A DNA stretch of 64,000 nt, taken from contig NZ_LWAE01000001.1 of NCBI RefSeq assembly GCF_001623875.1, positions 1,178,001 to 1,242,000 on the forward strand, in the 5' to 3' direction. Position numbers and translations under genes: made by a program. Below the pieces are notes generated by a model. The model had not been told where the DNA came from, did not search any database, and saw only the letters and a program-made list of their open reading frames with translations. Shown piece after piece: positions 33,866 through 42,501 of this stretch (positions are counted from its first letter, which is position 1; every line of letters starts with the position of its first letter). The DNA comes from Clostridium magnum DSM 2767. GTDB lineage: Bacteria > Bacillota > Clostridia > Clostridiales > Clostridiaceae.

Positions 33866-35932
33866 TTGGAAAGTAGTAAGAGCAAATTCAGTATAAAAAA
33901 TAACATAGACATATTAATGGCCTTTGTAGTTATAGCGGTAGTTTTGATGATTATTATACCACTACCATCAATCCTATTAGATGTACTTTTAGCTTTTAAT
34001 ATAACAGTATCTGTAGTAATTATTCTTTTAACCTTGTTCACTACAGAAGTACTGCAATTTTCAGTGTTTCCAACCTTACTCTTAATTACCACATTGTTTA
34101 GATTGGCACTAAATATATCGTCTTCAAGACTTATACTTAAAGATGGTTATGCAGGAGAAGTAATTAATGCCTTCGGAAGCTTCGTTGTTGGTGGAAACTA
34201 TGTGGTTGGTATAATTATTTTCTTAATCATAGTTATAATACAGTTTATAGTTATTACTAACGGTGCTGGCAGAGTATCCGAAGTATCTGCAAGATTTACA
34301 CTGGATGCTATGCCAGGTAAACAGATGAGTATTGATGCAGATTTAAATGCTGGTACTATAGATGAGAGTCAGGCTAGAGAAAGAAGAAAGAAATTACAGC
34401 AGGAAGCAGATTTTTATGGTTCAATGGATGGTGCATCCAAGTTTATTAAAGGGGATGCCATTGCAGGACTTATAATCACAGCTATAAATATCTTAGCAGG
34501 TATAATAATAGGTGTTATGATGCTTAATATGGATATCTCAACGGCTGCTCAGACCTATACAAGACTTACTATAGGAGACGGACTTGTAACACAGGTGCCT
34601 GCACTTTTAATATCTACTGCATCTGGTATACTGGTTACACGTTCTGGAAGTGATGAAAACTTTGGTACATTAGTTGTAAAACAGTTAACAGGGTTTCCGA
34701 AAGTTATAGCGATAGCTTCAGTAGTTCTTTTATTTATGGCTATTATACCGGGACTACCTCATATGGCATTCCTTATTCTATCTGTAGCTTGTGGAGTCGC
34801 AGCATACTTGCTTTATAAGGATGCAAAGGAACAAATTATACAACAAGCAGAAATAGAACAACAGGAAATAACTGAAACAGAGAGTAAAGAACCTGAAAAT
34901 GTAATGAGTTTGATATCTGTAGAACCAATGGAAGTTGAGATAGGTTATGGACTTATTCCTCTAGCAGATGAAGGCTCCGGTGGAGATCTTCTCCAGAGAA
35001 TAACTTCTGTAAGAAGGCAGTGCGCAATTGAGATGGGAATAGTTGTACAACCTATTAGAATAAGAGACAATCTTCAATTAAAAACAAATGAATATGTTAT
35101 AAAAATAAGAGGTACAGTGCTTGCAAAATCAGAACTTATGCCAAGTATGCTCTTATGTATGGATCCAACTAATGGAGAAAGTGAAATTCAGGGAATAAGA
35201 ACTATGGAACCATCCTTTGGACTTCCTGCAATATGGATAAATAAGGATCAGAGGGAAGAAGCGGAAATAAGGGGGTTAACAGTAGTAGATCCCACTACTG
35301 TTATGGTTACCCATCTAACAGAAACAATAAAAAATCATTCCTATGAATTACTTGGAAGACAGGAAGTTAAACTAATAGTTGAATCAGTAAAAGAGAAATA
35401 TAGTGCTGTAGTAGAAGAATTAATACCAGATCTTTTAACTATAGGTGAGATTCAAAAAGTACTTCAAAATCTCTTAAGAGAAAGGGTTTCTATAAAGGAT
35501 ATGGTAACAATAATGGAGTCTTTAGCAGATAACTCTAGAACAACAAAGGATATAGAGGTTCTTACTGAATATGTAAGGTTTGCACTAGGAAGAGGTATAT
35601 GTAACTCTTTAGTTGATGATAATGGGGCAGTAACAGTTGTTACATTAGATCCTCAAATAGAAGATTTAATAGGTAATAATATACAAAAATCTATGCAGGG
35701 TTCATTTCCAGCAATAGATCCTGATATTACAGGAAGAATATTGAATTCAATTAAAAGTGTTCTTGATTCAGTTTATTTTTATGAAAACCAACCTGTAATT
35801 TTAGTATCACCAAAAATAAGACCTGCTTTTAGAAAACTAATTGAAATGGTATTTCCAGCAGTAAATGTGCTATCACTTAATGAAATCCCGAATGATATTC
35901 AAATAAGAACTGAAGGAGTGATTTCCATCTAA
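33866..35932 (+). CDS. flhA: Flagellar export protein FlhA
   Basis: FlhA forms the nonameric export gate ring that docks substrates and chaperones. The 688-residue protein has eight membrane segments in the first half (including FPTLLLITTLFRLALNISSSRLIL and GNYVVGIIIFLIIVIIQFIVITNGAGRVSEVSARFTLDAMPGKQMSIDADLNAG) and a large cytosolic half (about 340-688) ending NEIPNDIQIRTEGVISI. These runs are family hallmarks. It starts at TTG after GGGGTGAT, and its last base is the first base of the flhF ATG. Confidence 0.97.
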   Translation: MESSKSKFSIKNNIDILMAFVVIAVVLMIIIPLPSILLDVLLAFNITVSVVIILLTLFTTEVLQFSVFPTLLLITTLFRLALNISSSRLILKDGYAGEVINAFGSFVVGGNYVVGIIIFLIIVIIQFIVITNGAGRVSEVSARFTLDAMPGKQMSIDADLNAGTIDESQARERRKKLQQEADFYGSMDGASKFIKGDAIAGLIITAINILAGIIIGVMMLNMDISTAAQTYTRLTIGDGLVTQVPALLISTASGILVTRSGSDENFGTLVVKQLTGFPKVIAIASVVLLFMAIIPGLPHMAFLILSVACGVAAYLLYKDAKEQIIQQAEIEQQEITETESKEPENVMSLISVEPMEVEIGYGLIPLADEGSGGDLLQRITSVRRQCAIEMGIVVQPIRIRDNLQLKTNEYVIKIRGTVLAKSELMPSMLLCMDPTNGESEIQGIRTMEPSFGLPAIWINKDQREEAEIRGLTVVDPTTVMVTHLTETIKNHSYELLGRQEVKLIVESVKEKYSAVVEELIPDLLTIGEIQKVLQNLLRERVSIKDMVTIMESLADNSRTTKDIEVLTEYVRFALGRGICNSLVDDNGAVTVVTLDPQIEDLIGNNIQKSMQGSFPAIDPDITGRILNSIKSVLDSVYFYENQPVILVSPKIRPAFRKLIEMVFPAVNVLSLNEIPNDIQIRTEGVISI

Positions 35933-37146
35933 TGGTTATTAAAAAATATAGAGTTAATAATATGACTGAGGCTCTAACCCGCATAAGATATGAATTAGGG
36001 AAGGATGCAGTAATAGTAAGTCAAAGAAAGATAAGAAAAGGTGGAATATTTGGGCTTTTCACAAAAAAAATTCTTGAAGTTACAGCTGCAGTGGAAAATA
36101 ATAAAAATGACAGCTCAAAGGATATGCAGGAAAGTATAGATGCTATAAAAAAACTAATGAGTAATAAGCTTGGCGAAGAGGCAGTAGTAAGTAAAGTATC
36201 TACAGAGGTGGAAAAGAGAAGTCAAGATAGAATTGAAATAAAAGAAGATATGGAAGAAAAGGTTAGATCTAATAGAGTTATATATGATGAAAATTTAATT
36301 GAGAGATATAATGAGAAAATTGTAGAAGAAGTTCAGCAAATGAAGTCTATGATTAACGAAATGATGAATATGAATAATATACAAAAATCTGGTAAAGGGA
36401 AGGTTCAACTAAAGCTTGAAAAATGTGACTTAAATGAAAACCTTGCAAAGAGAATAGTTGATAAAGTAAATAAGATAGAAGAAAGTAAAACAGAAGATGA
36501 GAAGGTTAGAGAAGTAGTTGAGGACATGATAAATGTGGTACCTACTAAACTGGATAATGTTGTAGTACTTGTTGGACCTACGGGAGTGGGAAAAACAACA
36601 ACTATTGCAAAACTCGCAGGAAGACTTGCGCTGCTGGAGAAAAAGAAGGTTGGCCTTATAACTATTGACACATATAGAATAGGCGCAGTGGAACAGCTAA
36701 AGACTTATGCAGATATTATGAATATACCCTTTAAGGTAGTACTAAGTATAAAAGATATGGAATTAGCAATAGAAAGCATGAAGGATTGCGATGTAATTCT
36801 AGTAGATACCACAGGAAGAAGCAGTAAAAATACTATGCAGATATCGGAGCTTAGAGCCTTTGTAGATAAGGTGAATACGGAAAATATCCATCTTGTAATA
36901 AGCTGCACTACCAAGAATAAGGATATAGAGGTAATAGTTAATGGGTACAAGTTATTGAACTATAATAGTATAATAGTAACTAAGCTAGATGAAACCTCAA
37001 CCTATGGATCAATACTAAATATACTGGAATGTGCAGATAAACCAATAAGCTTTGTAACTACAGGACAAAATGTTCCAGATGATATAAAAATGATGAATCC
37101 TAAAGAGTTAACAAATCTTATTTTAGGAGAGGAAGTAATATGCTAG
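35932..37146 (+). CDS. flhF: Flagellar SRP-like GTPase FlhF
   Basis: FlhF is a signal-recognition-particle-type GTPase that sets the site of flagellar assembly. The 404-residue protein has the N-terminal KKYRVNNMTEALTRIRYELGKDAVIVSQRKIRKGGIFGLF segment, a charged linker, and the NG domain with P-loop GPTGVGKT at 215-222, DTYRIGAVEQLKTYADI, DTTGRS and TKLDET. It overlaps flhA by one base and flhG by seven, so translation is coupled through all three. Confidence 0.96.
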   Translation: MVIKKYRVNNMTEALTRIRYELGKDAVIVSQRKIRKGGIFGLFTKKILEVTAAVENNKNDSSKDMQESIDAIKKLMSNKLGEEAVVSKVSTEVEKRSQDRIEIKEDMEEKVRSNRVIYDENLIERYNEKIVEEVQQMKSMINEMMNMNNIQKSGKGKVQLKLEKCDLNENLAKRIVDKVNKIEESKTEDEKVREVVEDMINVVPTKLDNVVVLVGPTGVGKTTTIAKLAGRLALLEKKKVGLITIDTYRIGAVEQLKTYADIMNIPFKVVLSIKDMELAIESMKDCDVILVDTTGRSSKNTMQISELRAFVDKVNTENIHLVISCTTKNKDIEVIVNGYKLLNYNSIIVTKLDETSTYGSILNILECADKPISFVTTGQNVPDDIKMMNPKELTNLILGEEVIC

Positions 37147-38018
37147 ATCAGGCCGAAAAATTAAGACAGTTAGCTGTAAAAGATAAAGAAAATAAAAAAG
37201 ATATAGGCTCAGAGAAATCTAAACCTAGAATAATTACAGTAACCTCTGGGAAGGGTGGAGTAGGGAAGAGTAATTTTGTAGTAAATATAGCTATATCCCT
37301 TCAAAAGAGAGGAAAAAAGGTACTTATATTTGATGCAGATATGGGTATGGGGAACGACGATGTACTTATGGGATTCTTACCTAGGTACAATGTATTTGAC
37401 GTAATTGTAGGAAATAAAACTATAGCTGAAGTTATGATAGAAGGTCCCCATGGGGTAAAACTACTTCCAGGAGGAACAGGGGTTGCACGAATTGAAGAAG
37501 TAGAGACTGAGCAGCGTGAAAAATTTATAGAAAAACTATCAAGTTTAGCCGATCTTGATTATATTATTATGGATACTGGAGCTGGAATAAATAGAACTGT
37601 ACTTGGATTTGTTGCATGTTGTGAAGAACTTATAATTATTACTACACCGGAACCAACATCCCTTACTGATGCATATAGTCTTATAAAAGCAGTAAGTCAT
37701 TTTAATATAAAAAAATCGGCCAAAGTAGTTATAAACAGAATAATAGACGATAAAGAAGGTGAGCTAACCTTTAATAAATTTAACAGCGCAGCAAAGAAAT
37801 TCTTAAATATAGATCTCCAGTACCTGGGAAGTATAGCGGATGATAAGAGACTTGTTCAAGCTGTAAGAAAACAAGAACCTTTTGTAATTAGCTATCCAAG
37901 TTCTACTGTGGCGAAGGATGTAAATAATATAGCAGATAGGATAATAGGACAAGAAGTAAATAAAAAAGAAAGTAGTGTGCAGGATTTGTTTAGAAAAATC
38001 TTTAATATTTTTTCATAA
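37140..38018 (+). CDS. flhG: MinD-like ATPase FlhG (YlxH/FleN), flagellar number regulator
   Basis: FlhG stimulates the FlhF GTPase and limits flagellar number. The 292-residue ParA/MinD-type ATPase has the deviant Walker A GKGGVGKS at 37-44, the DADMGMGNDD switch, LLPGGTG, DYIIMDTGAGIN (Walker B) and TTPEPTSLTDAYSLIK. The N-terminal LDQAEKLRQL helix matches the FlhF-activating segment of this family. The ATG overlaps the end of flhF, and AGGAGAGG precedes it. Confidence 0.94.
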   Translation: MLDQAEKLRQLAVKDKENKKDIGSEKSKPRIITVTSGKGGVGKSNFVVNIAISLQKRGKKVLIFDADMGMGNDDVLMGFLPRYNVFDVIVGNKTIAEVMIEGPHGVKLLPGGTGVARIEEVETEQREKFIEKLSSLADLDYIIMDTGAGINRTVLGFVACCEELIIITTPEPTSLTDAYSLIKAVSHFNIKKSAKVVINRIIDDKEGELTFNKFNSAAKKFLNIDLQYLGSIADDKRLVQAVRKQEPFVISYPSSTVAKDVNNIADRIIGQEVNKKESSVQDLFRKIFNIFS

Positions 38019-38040
38019 GAAGTAAAAGGAGTAATATGGT

Positions 38041-38715
38041 ATGAGTGTTAAGGTAGAATTCCTAATCAATAGTAAGTTAGAAATAGAATATAATGATGAT
38101 TCCTATAAAAGCAATATTCAAGATATAACAGATGAATATTTAGGGATAAGTATTCCTGTAAGTGATGGGAAATATTTACCTTTAGCAAGAGGAGAAAAGG
38201 TTACAGCAGTATATTATTATGGTAAAGATATATTTAGGTTTGATACCGTAGTAATAGGAAGAAAAGTAGAAAAAATACTTATTATTATGCTAAAAAAACC
38301 TGAAAAAGTAACAATGGTTCAAAGAAGAAACTTTGCAAGGGTTCCTTTAATGATAAATGTTTATTGTGCACTAATCTGTAATGAGAAAAATATATACACC
38401 ATAGGTGATAATCAAATTGAGTTTTTTGATGCATATTCGCTAGACATTAGCGGCGGTGGAATGAGAGTTGCTATAGATAGAAAATACGAAAATAAGATCC
38501 AGAGAGGTAATATGCTTATGGTGACAATACCTCTTGGCAACGAAAATGTAACTATTCAAGGAAAAATAGTTAGGGTTGAAAACGATAGGAAAAATCCAAA
38601 GATTATATGTGGATTAAATTTTATAGATTTAGACAGGAAAGTTCGTGAAACTATAATTAAGATGGTTTTCAATACAATGAGAGATCAAATGAAAAAAGGG
38701 GCTAGGGAGGAATAA
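38041..38715 (+). CDS. PilZ-domain flagellar brake protein (YcgR/YpfA-like)
   Basis: The 224-residue protein has an N-terminal YcgR-type beta domain (about 1-95) and a PilZ domain (about 98-215) with the cyclic di-GMP binding motifs RRNFAR (RxxxR, about 99-104) and DISGGGMR (DxSxxG, about 137-144). Proteins of this type slow the motor when cyclic di-GMP is high. It lies between flhG and sigD. AAAAGGAG precedes the ATG. With the HD-GYP protein at 128 it gives the window a signal breaker and a receptor. Confidence 0.92.
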   Translation: MSVKVEFLINSKLEIEYNDDSYKSNIQDITDEYLGISIPVSDGKYLPLARGEKVTAVYYYGKDIFRFDTVVIGRKVEKILIIMLKKPEKVTMVQRRNFARVPLMINVYCALICNEKNIYTIGDNQIEFFDAYSLDISGGGMRVAIDRKYENKIQRGNMLMVTIPLGNENVTIQGKIVRVENDRKNPKIICGLNFIDLDRKVRETIIKMVFNTMRDQMKKGAREE

Positions 38716-38718
38716 TCT

Positions 38719-39444
38719 ATGGCAATGGCAGCTGAATTAGATATGAAAGAGCAATTAGTTAAGAAGTATATACCGCTAGTTAAATATATTGCATCAAGGG
38801 TTATAATAGGCAAAACTAAGCATATCGAGTTTGAGGATTTAGTAAGCTACGGAATGCTTGGTCTTATGGATGCTATAGGAAAGTTTGATGAAACTAGAGG
38901 AATGAAATTTTCAACTTATGCATCTATAAGAATAAAAGGTGCTATGATAGATGAGTTGAGAAAGAATAGTCCCATTTCCAAAGGAGCCATGGATAAGCTC
39001 AACAAATATAATGAAGCTGTAGAAAAACTGCAAAAACAACTTGGAAGAGAACCAGAGGATATTGAAATAGCTAAAGCTATGCAAATATCTTTAAAAGAGA
39101 TGATGGAAATTGAAAATTATATAAATTATATATCTGTAGTTTCTTTAGAGGATTTAATATTTTCAGAAGATGATGATATTCCTCTAATCGGTACAATAGA
39201 AGATGATAAAAGTCCAAGCCCAGAAAAAAGTTTAGAAGAAAAAGAAGAGTTAGAATATTTGGCAAAAGCTTTAGATATGCTTAACGAAAAGGATAAAACG
39301 GTATTATCTTTATACTATTATGATGGTTTAACTTTAAAGGAAATAGGCAAGGTCTTAAATGTTTCCGAATCTAGAGTATGCCAACTTCACAGCAGAGCAA
39401 TTGTCCATTTAAGAAAGTCAATGACTAAGTTGAAGTATATCTAG
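38719..39444 (+). CDS. sigD: Flagellar sigma factor sigma-28 (SigD/FliA)
   Basis: This 241-residue sigma-70-family factor directs RNA polymerase to late flagellar genes. Region 2 is seen in YIPLVKYIASRVI and DLVSYGMLGLMDAIGKFDETRGMKFSTYASIRIKGAMIDELRKNSPISK (FliA/SigD signature), and region 4 in LNEKDKTVLSLYYYDGLTLKEIGKVLNVSESRVCQLHSRAIVHLRKSM (helix-turn-helix). AGGGAGG precedes the ATG, three bases after the PilZ gene. Its likely targets in the window are the promoters at 5346, 11313 and 16424. The anti-sigma factor FlgM is not here. Confidence 0.96.
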   Translation: MAMAAELDMKEQLVKKYIPLVKYIASRVIIGKTKHIEFEDLVSYGMLGLMDAIGKFDETRGMKFSTYASIRIKGAMIDELRKNSPISKGAMDKLNKYNEAVEKLQKQLGREPEDIEIAKAMQISLKEMMEIENYINYISVVSLEDLIFSEDDDIPLIGTIEDDKSPSPEKSLEEKEELEYLAKALDMLNEKDKTVLSLYYYDGLTLKEIGKVLNVSESRVCQLHSRAIVHLRKSMTKLKYI

Positions 39445-39456
39445 ATATCCAAGAGC

Positions 39457-39691
39457 GAAAATTAACTTAGCACCGGTATTTCTATGGATATCTCTTCCGC
39501 ACTGTTAACAATTTAAAGTTATCTCTAAGGCTCAACATCAAAGAAAATTAATGAAATTAAATAAACTCGCTGTAGCTCAGACAATATTTAATTTCATTAA
39601 TTTTCTAAGATGTTTCACCAAGAGCTAACTTTAAATTGTTAAATGTGCTATTAGAGATATCCATAGAAATACCTAACATAAGTTAATTTTC
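39457..39691. repeat. 235-nt hairpin with conserved apical loop, copy 2
   Basis: The gap after sigD folds into a long hairpin: GAAAATTAACTTA with TAAGTTAATTTTC at the base, GGTATTTCTATGGATATCTCT with AGAGATATCCATAGAAATACC, AACAATTTAAAGTTA with TAACTTTAAATTGTT, and AGAAAATTAATGAAATTAAATA with its complement at the top. The loop at 39564-39583 reads AACTCGCT-GTA-GCTCAGACA, matching the loop at 1334-1353 outside three bases. The remaining gap to 39799 is AT-rich with nothing recognised. Confidence 0.85.
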
Positions 39692-39799
39692 AGACATAGA
39701 TTTGCACATATTAAGTTTGAAGTAATTTGGTGTATTTAAAATTAATGTTTAGGGAAACTAAAAAGTAATTACATTTGCCAGCTAAAGAGGAGAATAGAT

Positions 39800-40507
39800 A
39801 TGACTGAAGTAATTTTACTTTTGTTTATTGCAATAGTATTAATAGTGTTGAATGTTAACGCAATAAAAAAACAGAAAAAGTCTTTTAGTGGAGCACTAAA
39901 GGATAAAGAGAGTAGCATGCAGGATTATGAGATAGAAATCGGAAGGCTTAGAAGGGATTTATCTGAAACGGTATTAGAACTTCAGCAAGAAATTGAAGCT
40001 TTGAAAGTAGCAAGGGAAAATGATAATTTTAAAGAAGTAAGTCATAGGGACAACTTAGAAGATAAGGAATTTTATAAAAACCTATATGAAAGAAATTCAC
40101 ATAATGATGAGATAGAGATAAATAAGGATTTAAAATCAGAAGAAGCTAGGCAGCAACTAGAAGAAGTAGTTATGAAAGAAATTGAGCTTGAGCAGAATGG
40201 TGAATTAAATGAAAAAGATAAAAATGAATTTGAACATAAATCTATAAATGTTGTAGAATCAGTAAGCGAAAAAGATGATGAAAAAAAAATAAATAATAAA
40301 CTAAATAATCATGATGTAGTGGACGAAAATAATAAGAGTTATGAAATTAGCAAGAGTAATGAAAATAATAAGGGCAATCAGAATAATATTAAAGTAACTG
40401 AGATAAAAACAATGTTAGATGAGGGGTTATCCATTGATGAGATATCAGAAAAAATAGGTATAGGTAAGGGGGAGGTACTATTAATAAAGGAATTATATCT
40501 AAAATAA
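39800..40507 (+). CDS. SwrB-like membrane-anchored protein
   Basis: The 235-residue protein has one N-terminal membrane span (about 3-21), a coiled-coil, highly charged middle rich in Asn, Glu and Lys, and a small C-terminal helix-turn-helix-like end (IKTMLDEGLSIDEISEKIGIGKGEVLLIKELYLK). Architecture and place directly after sigD match SwrB of Bacillus, which helps assemble the export gate; sequence similarity is weak, so the name is by analogy. AAAGAGGAG precedes the ATG. The end overlaps the next small gene. Confidence 0.7.
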   Translation: MTEVILLLFIAIVLIVLNVNAIKKQKKSFSGALKDKESSMQDYEIEIGRLRRDLSETVLELQQEIEALKVARENDNFKEVSHRDNLEDKEFYKNLYERNSHNDEIEINKDLKSEEARQQLEEVVMKEIELEQNGELNEKDKNEFEHKSINVVESVSEKDDEKKINNKLNNHDVVDENNKSYEISKSNENNKGNQNNIKVTEIKTMLDEGLSIDEISEKIGIGKGEVLLIKELYLK

Positions 40508-40713
40508 AATTATTAATAGACTTTCTAAGCGACAGAAAACTTTTAATAGGAATAGGAATAGGAATTATTATTTCTACAACTGTTATGGCTGGAGCAAAAA
40601 TAGAATACCAAATGAGTAAAAGTCAGATTGAAGATAAGGCTAGATCTATGGGAATGGTATATCCAGATGAGGTTAAGGTAATAAATGAAAAGGATAAGGG
40701 TGTGAACAAATGA
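40480..40713 (+). CDS. Small membrane protein, probable ATT start
   Basis: A 77-residue frame fills the space between the SwrB-like gene and flgF. An in-frame TAA at 40465-40467 bars any earlier start, and the first plausible codon is ATT at 40480, four bases after GGGGGAGG. The protein has a membrane span (about 20-38: KLLIGIGIGIIISTTVMAGA) and a soluble tail with SQIEDKARSMGMVYPDEV. It overlaps the gene before by 28 bases and its TGA overlaps the flgF ATG. The nearest ATG would remove the span. Such a start is rare, so the exact start is uncertain. The function is not recognised. Confidence 0.6.
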   Translation: MNKGIISKIKLLIDFLSDRKLLIGIGIGIIISTTVMAGAKIEYQMSKSQIEDKARSMGMVYPDEVKVINEKDKGVNK

Positions 40714-41489
40714 TAAGAGGTTTGTATACAGCAGTATCGGGCATGATAACACAGGAAGCTAAACAGGATATAATAACTAATAACATAGCTAATGCAAATA
40801 CTGTTGGTTTTAAAAGTGATAATTTAGCAATACGTAAATTTGATGATGTGCTACTACAAAACTATGATAAAGTATCTGGAGGCAAAAACGTAAGGAATGT
40901 AATAGGTTCAATAAGCCTTGGAAGTGAATTGGATTCAGTAAATACGGATTTTACTCAGGGAATGATACAGTCCACAGATAAGGATACAGATTTTGCAATT
41001 GAAGGTAAAGGATTCTTCACTGTGCAAAGAAATAATGGAACTAACAATGAGCAATACTATACAAGAGATGGTCATTTTCATGTAGATATGAATGGAATCT
41101 TAGTAAATGATTCTGGTGATAAAGTAATGGGAAGAAATCTGCAGACCAATGAACTAGAGCCTATTAATATTGGTAATGGTAAAATGGTATCTGATGTGTA
41201 TGGAAATATAAGTGTCAATGGTAGTAGGGTGTACAAACTATATACTGTAGATTTTAATGATTATGGAACATTAAAAAAGATAGGAGACAATCTATACCAA
41301 GGAAATAATCCAACGGAAAATAATGCTTTAGTTAAGCAAAAGTCACTTGAAAAGTCTAATATTAATATTATAAATGCAATGACGGACATGATTACAACTA
41401 TGAGAAGCTTTGAGACAAACCAGAAAATAGTACAATCCTTGGATGAGACCTTAAATAAATTAGTAAATGAGGTAGGAAGTGTAAGATAA
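40710..41489 (+). CDS. flgF: Flagellar rod protein FlgF (FlhO-like)
   Basis: The 259-residue rod protein has the family N-terminus MIRGLYTAVSGMITQEAKQDIITNNIANANTVGFKSD, the core FAIEGKGFFTVQR near 92-104, and the C-terminal SNINIINAMTDMITTMRSFETNQKIVQSLDETLNKLVNEVG. In Firmicutes the first of two such adjacent genes is FlgF/FlhO. The ATG overlaps the stop of the small membrane protein gene. FlgF versus FlgG cannot be fully separated by eye; order and length favour FlgF. Confidence 0.88.
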   Translation: MIRGLYTAVSGMITQEAKQDIITNNIANANTVGFKSDNLAIRKFDDVLLQNYDKVSGGKNVRNVIGSISLGSELDSVNTDFTQGMIQSTDKDTDFAIEGKGFFTVQRNNGTNNEQYYTRDGHFHVDMNGILVNDSGDKVMGRNLQTNELEPINIGNGKMVSDVYGNISVNGSRVYKLYTVDFNDYGTLKKIGDNLYQGNNPTENNALVKQKSLEKSNINIINAMTDMITTMRSFETNQKIVQSLDETLNKLVNEVGSVR

Positions 41490-41507
41490 TAAGGAGTGAT
41501 TTTTGTT

Positions 41508-42311
41508 ATGATAAGAGCTTTGTGGAGTAGTAGAGCTGCTATGAATGCACAGCAGGAAAAATTAGATAGCGTATCTAATAATATTTCAAATGCAAATACA
41601 GTAGGTTATAAAAGGGAAGATGTAAGTTTTCAAGATTTGGTTTATGAAACTTTAAACAGAAAGGGAACTCCTACCGGTGGAAATAATACAGATACTCTTA
41701 TAAATGGTACGGGAGTAAAAGCCACAAATTGGCTTAGAGATACTAGTCAAGGAAGTCTAAAAGAGACTGGTCAAAACACTGATTTAGCTCTTGATGGAGA
41801 GGGATTCTTTAGAGTTACACTTCCAGATGGAAGTAAAGCTTATGAAAGATCAGGAAGTTTTAATATAGACAGTGCCGGTGAAATTGTAGATAAGAATGGT
41901 AATAGGTTAGATGTAGCCTTAACTGAAGAGGGAGCTAATATGCTGAGTTCAGGTACAGTTCTAACTACGGATAACTTTGCAGTAAAGGAGAATGGAGACG
42001 TTTATTTAGCTGTAGATAATAATGGTTCCAAAAGTAGTTTACTTTATGGAAAAATAAATATTTATAATCCAGTAGGTCAAAACTCTTTAAGGTCAATAGG
42101 AGAAAACCTATATGTTCCAAGTGCTGGAGCTACAGTGAATATAACTACAGATGTTAGTATAATGCAAGGATTTGTGGAATTATCTAATGTAGATATGGGA
42201 AAAGAAATGACAGATATGATAGTAGCCCAAAGAGCTTTTGAACTTAGTTCAAGAACTCTTAAAACTGCAGATGAAATGTGGGGACTTGTTAACAGCATGA
42301 AGGGAAGATAA
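41508..42311 (+). CDS. flgG: Flagellar distal rod protein FlgG (FlhP-like)
   Basis: FlgG forms the distal rod that leads into the hook. The 267-residue protein begins MIRALWSSRAAMNAQQEKLDSVSNNISNANTVGYKREDVSFQDL, has LALDGEGFFRV near the middle, and ends VELSNVDMGKEMTDMIVAQRAFELSSRTLKTADEMWGLVNSMKGR. The ATG at 41508 follows AAGGAGTG by nine bases; an earlier in-frame GTG lies in that site. It is the last gene of the flagellar locus, and a strong terminator follows. Confidence 0.92.
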   Translation: MIRALWSSRAAMNAQQEKLDSVSNNISNANTVGYKREDVSFQDLVYETLNRKGTPTGGNNTDTLINGTGVKATNWLRDTSQGSLKETGQNTDLALDGEGFFRVTLPDGSKAYERSGSFNIDSAGEIVDKNGNRLDVALTEEGANMLSSGTVLTTDNFAVKENGDVYLAVDNNGSKSSLLYGKINIYNPVGQNSLRSIGENLYVPSAGATVNITTDVSIMQGFVELSNVDMGKEMTDMIVAQRAFELSSRTLKTADEMWGLVNSMKGR

Positions 42312-42362
42312 AGTTCGCCAGTTAACTTTAATAAGATATAAGGTTGTCAGCAAGTATTTATC

Positions 42363-42408
42363 AAAACACACTAGATTTTATATTATTAATCTGGTGTGTT
42401 TTGTTTTT
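42363..42408 (+). terminator. Rho-independent terminator closing the flagellar locus
   Basis: AAAACACACTAGATT pairs with AATCTGGTGTGTTTT around TTATATTATT, followed by GTTTTT. Confidence 0.92.
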
Positions 42409-42501
42409 AGTCTATGTTTTAGCTTATTTCAAGTTTTTGTAAACATATGACTTTCTTATACATATAATATATGGATGCAATACTTTGGGAGGATTTATAT
42501 A

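Noticed and set aside
40480..40713. Treating the gap before flgF as noncoding
   Set aside because: The frame is open, overlaps both neighbours, has a ribosome site and encodes a coherent membrane protein, so it was kept as a probable gene.
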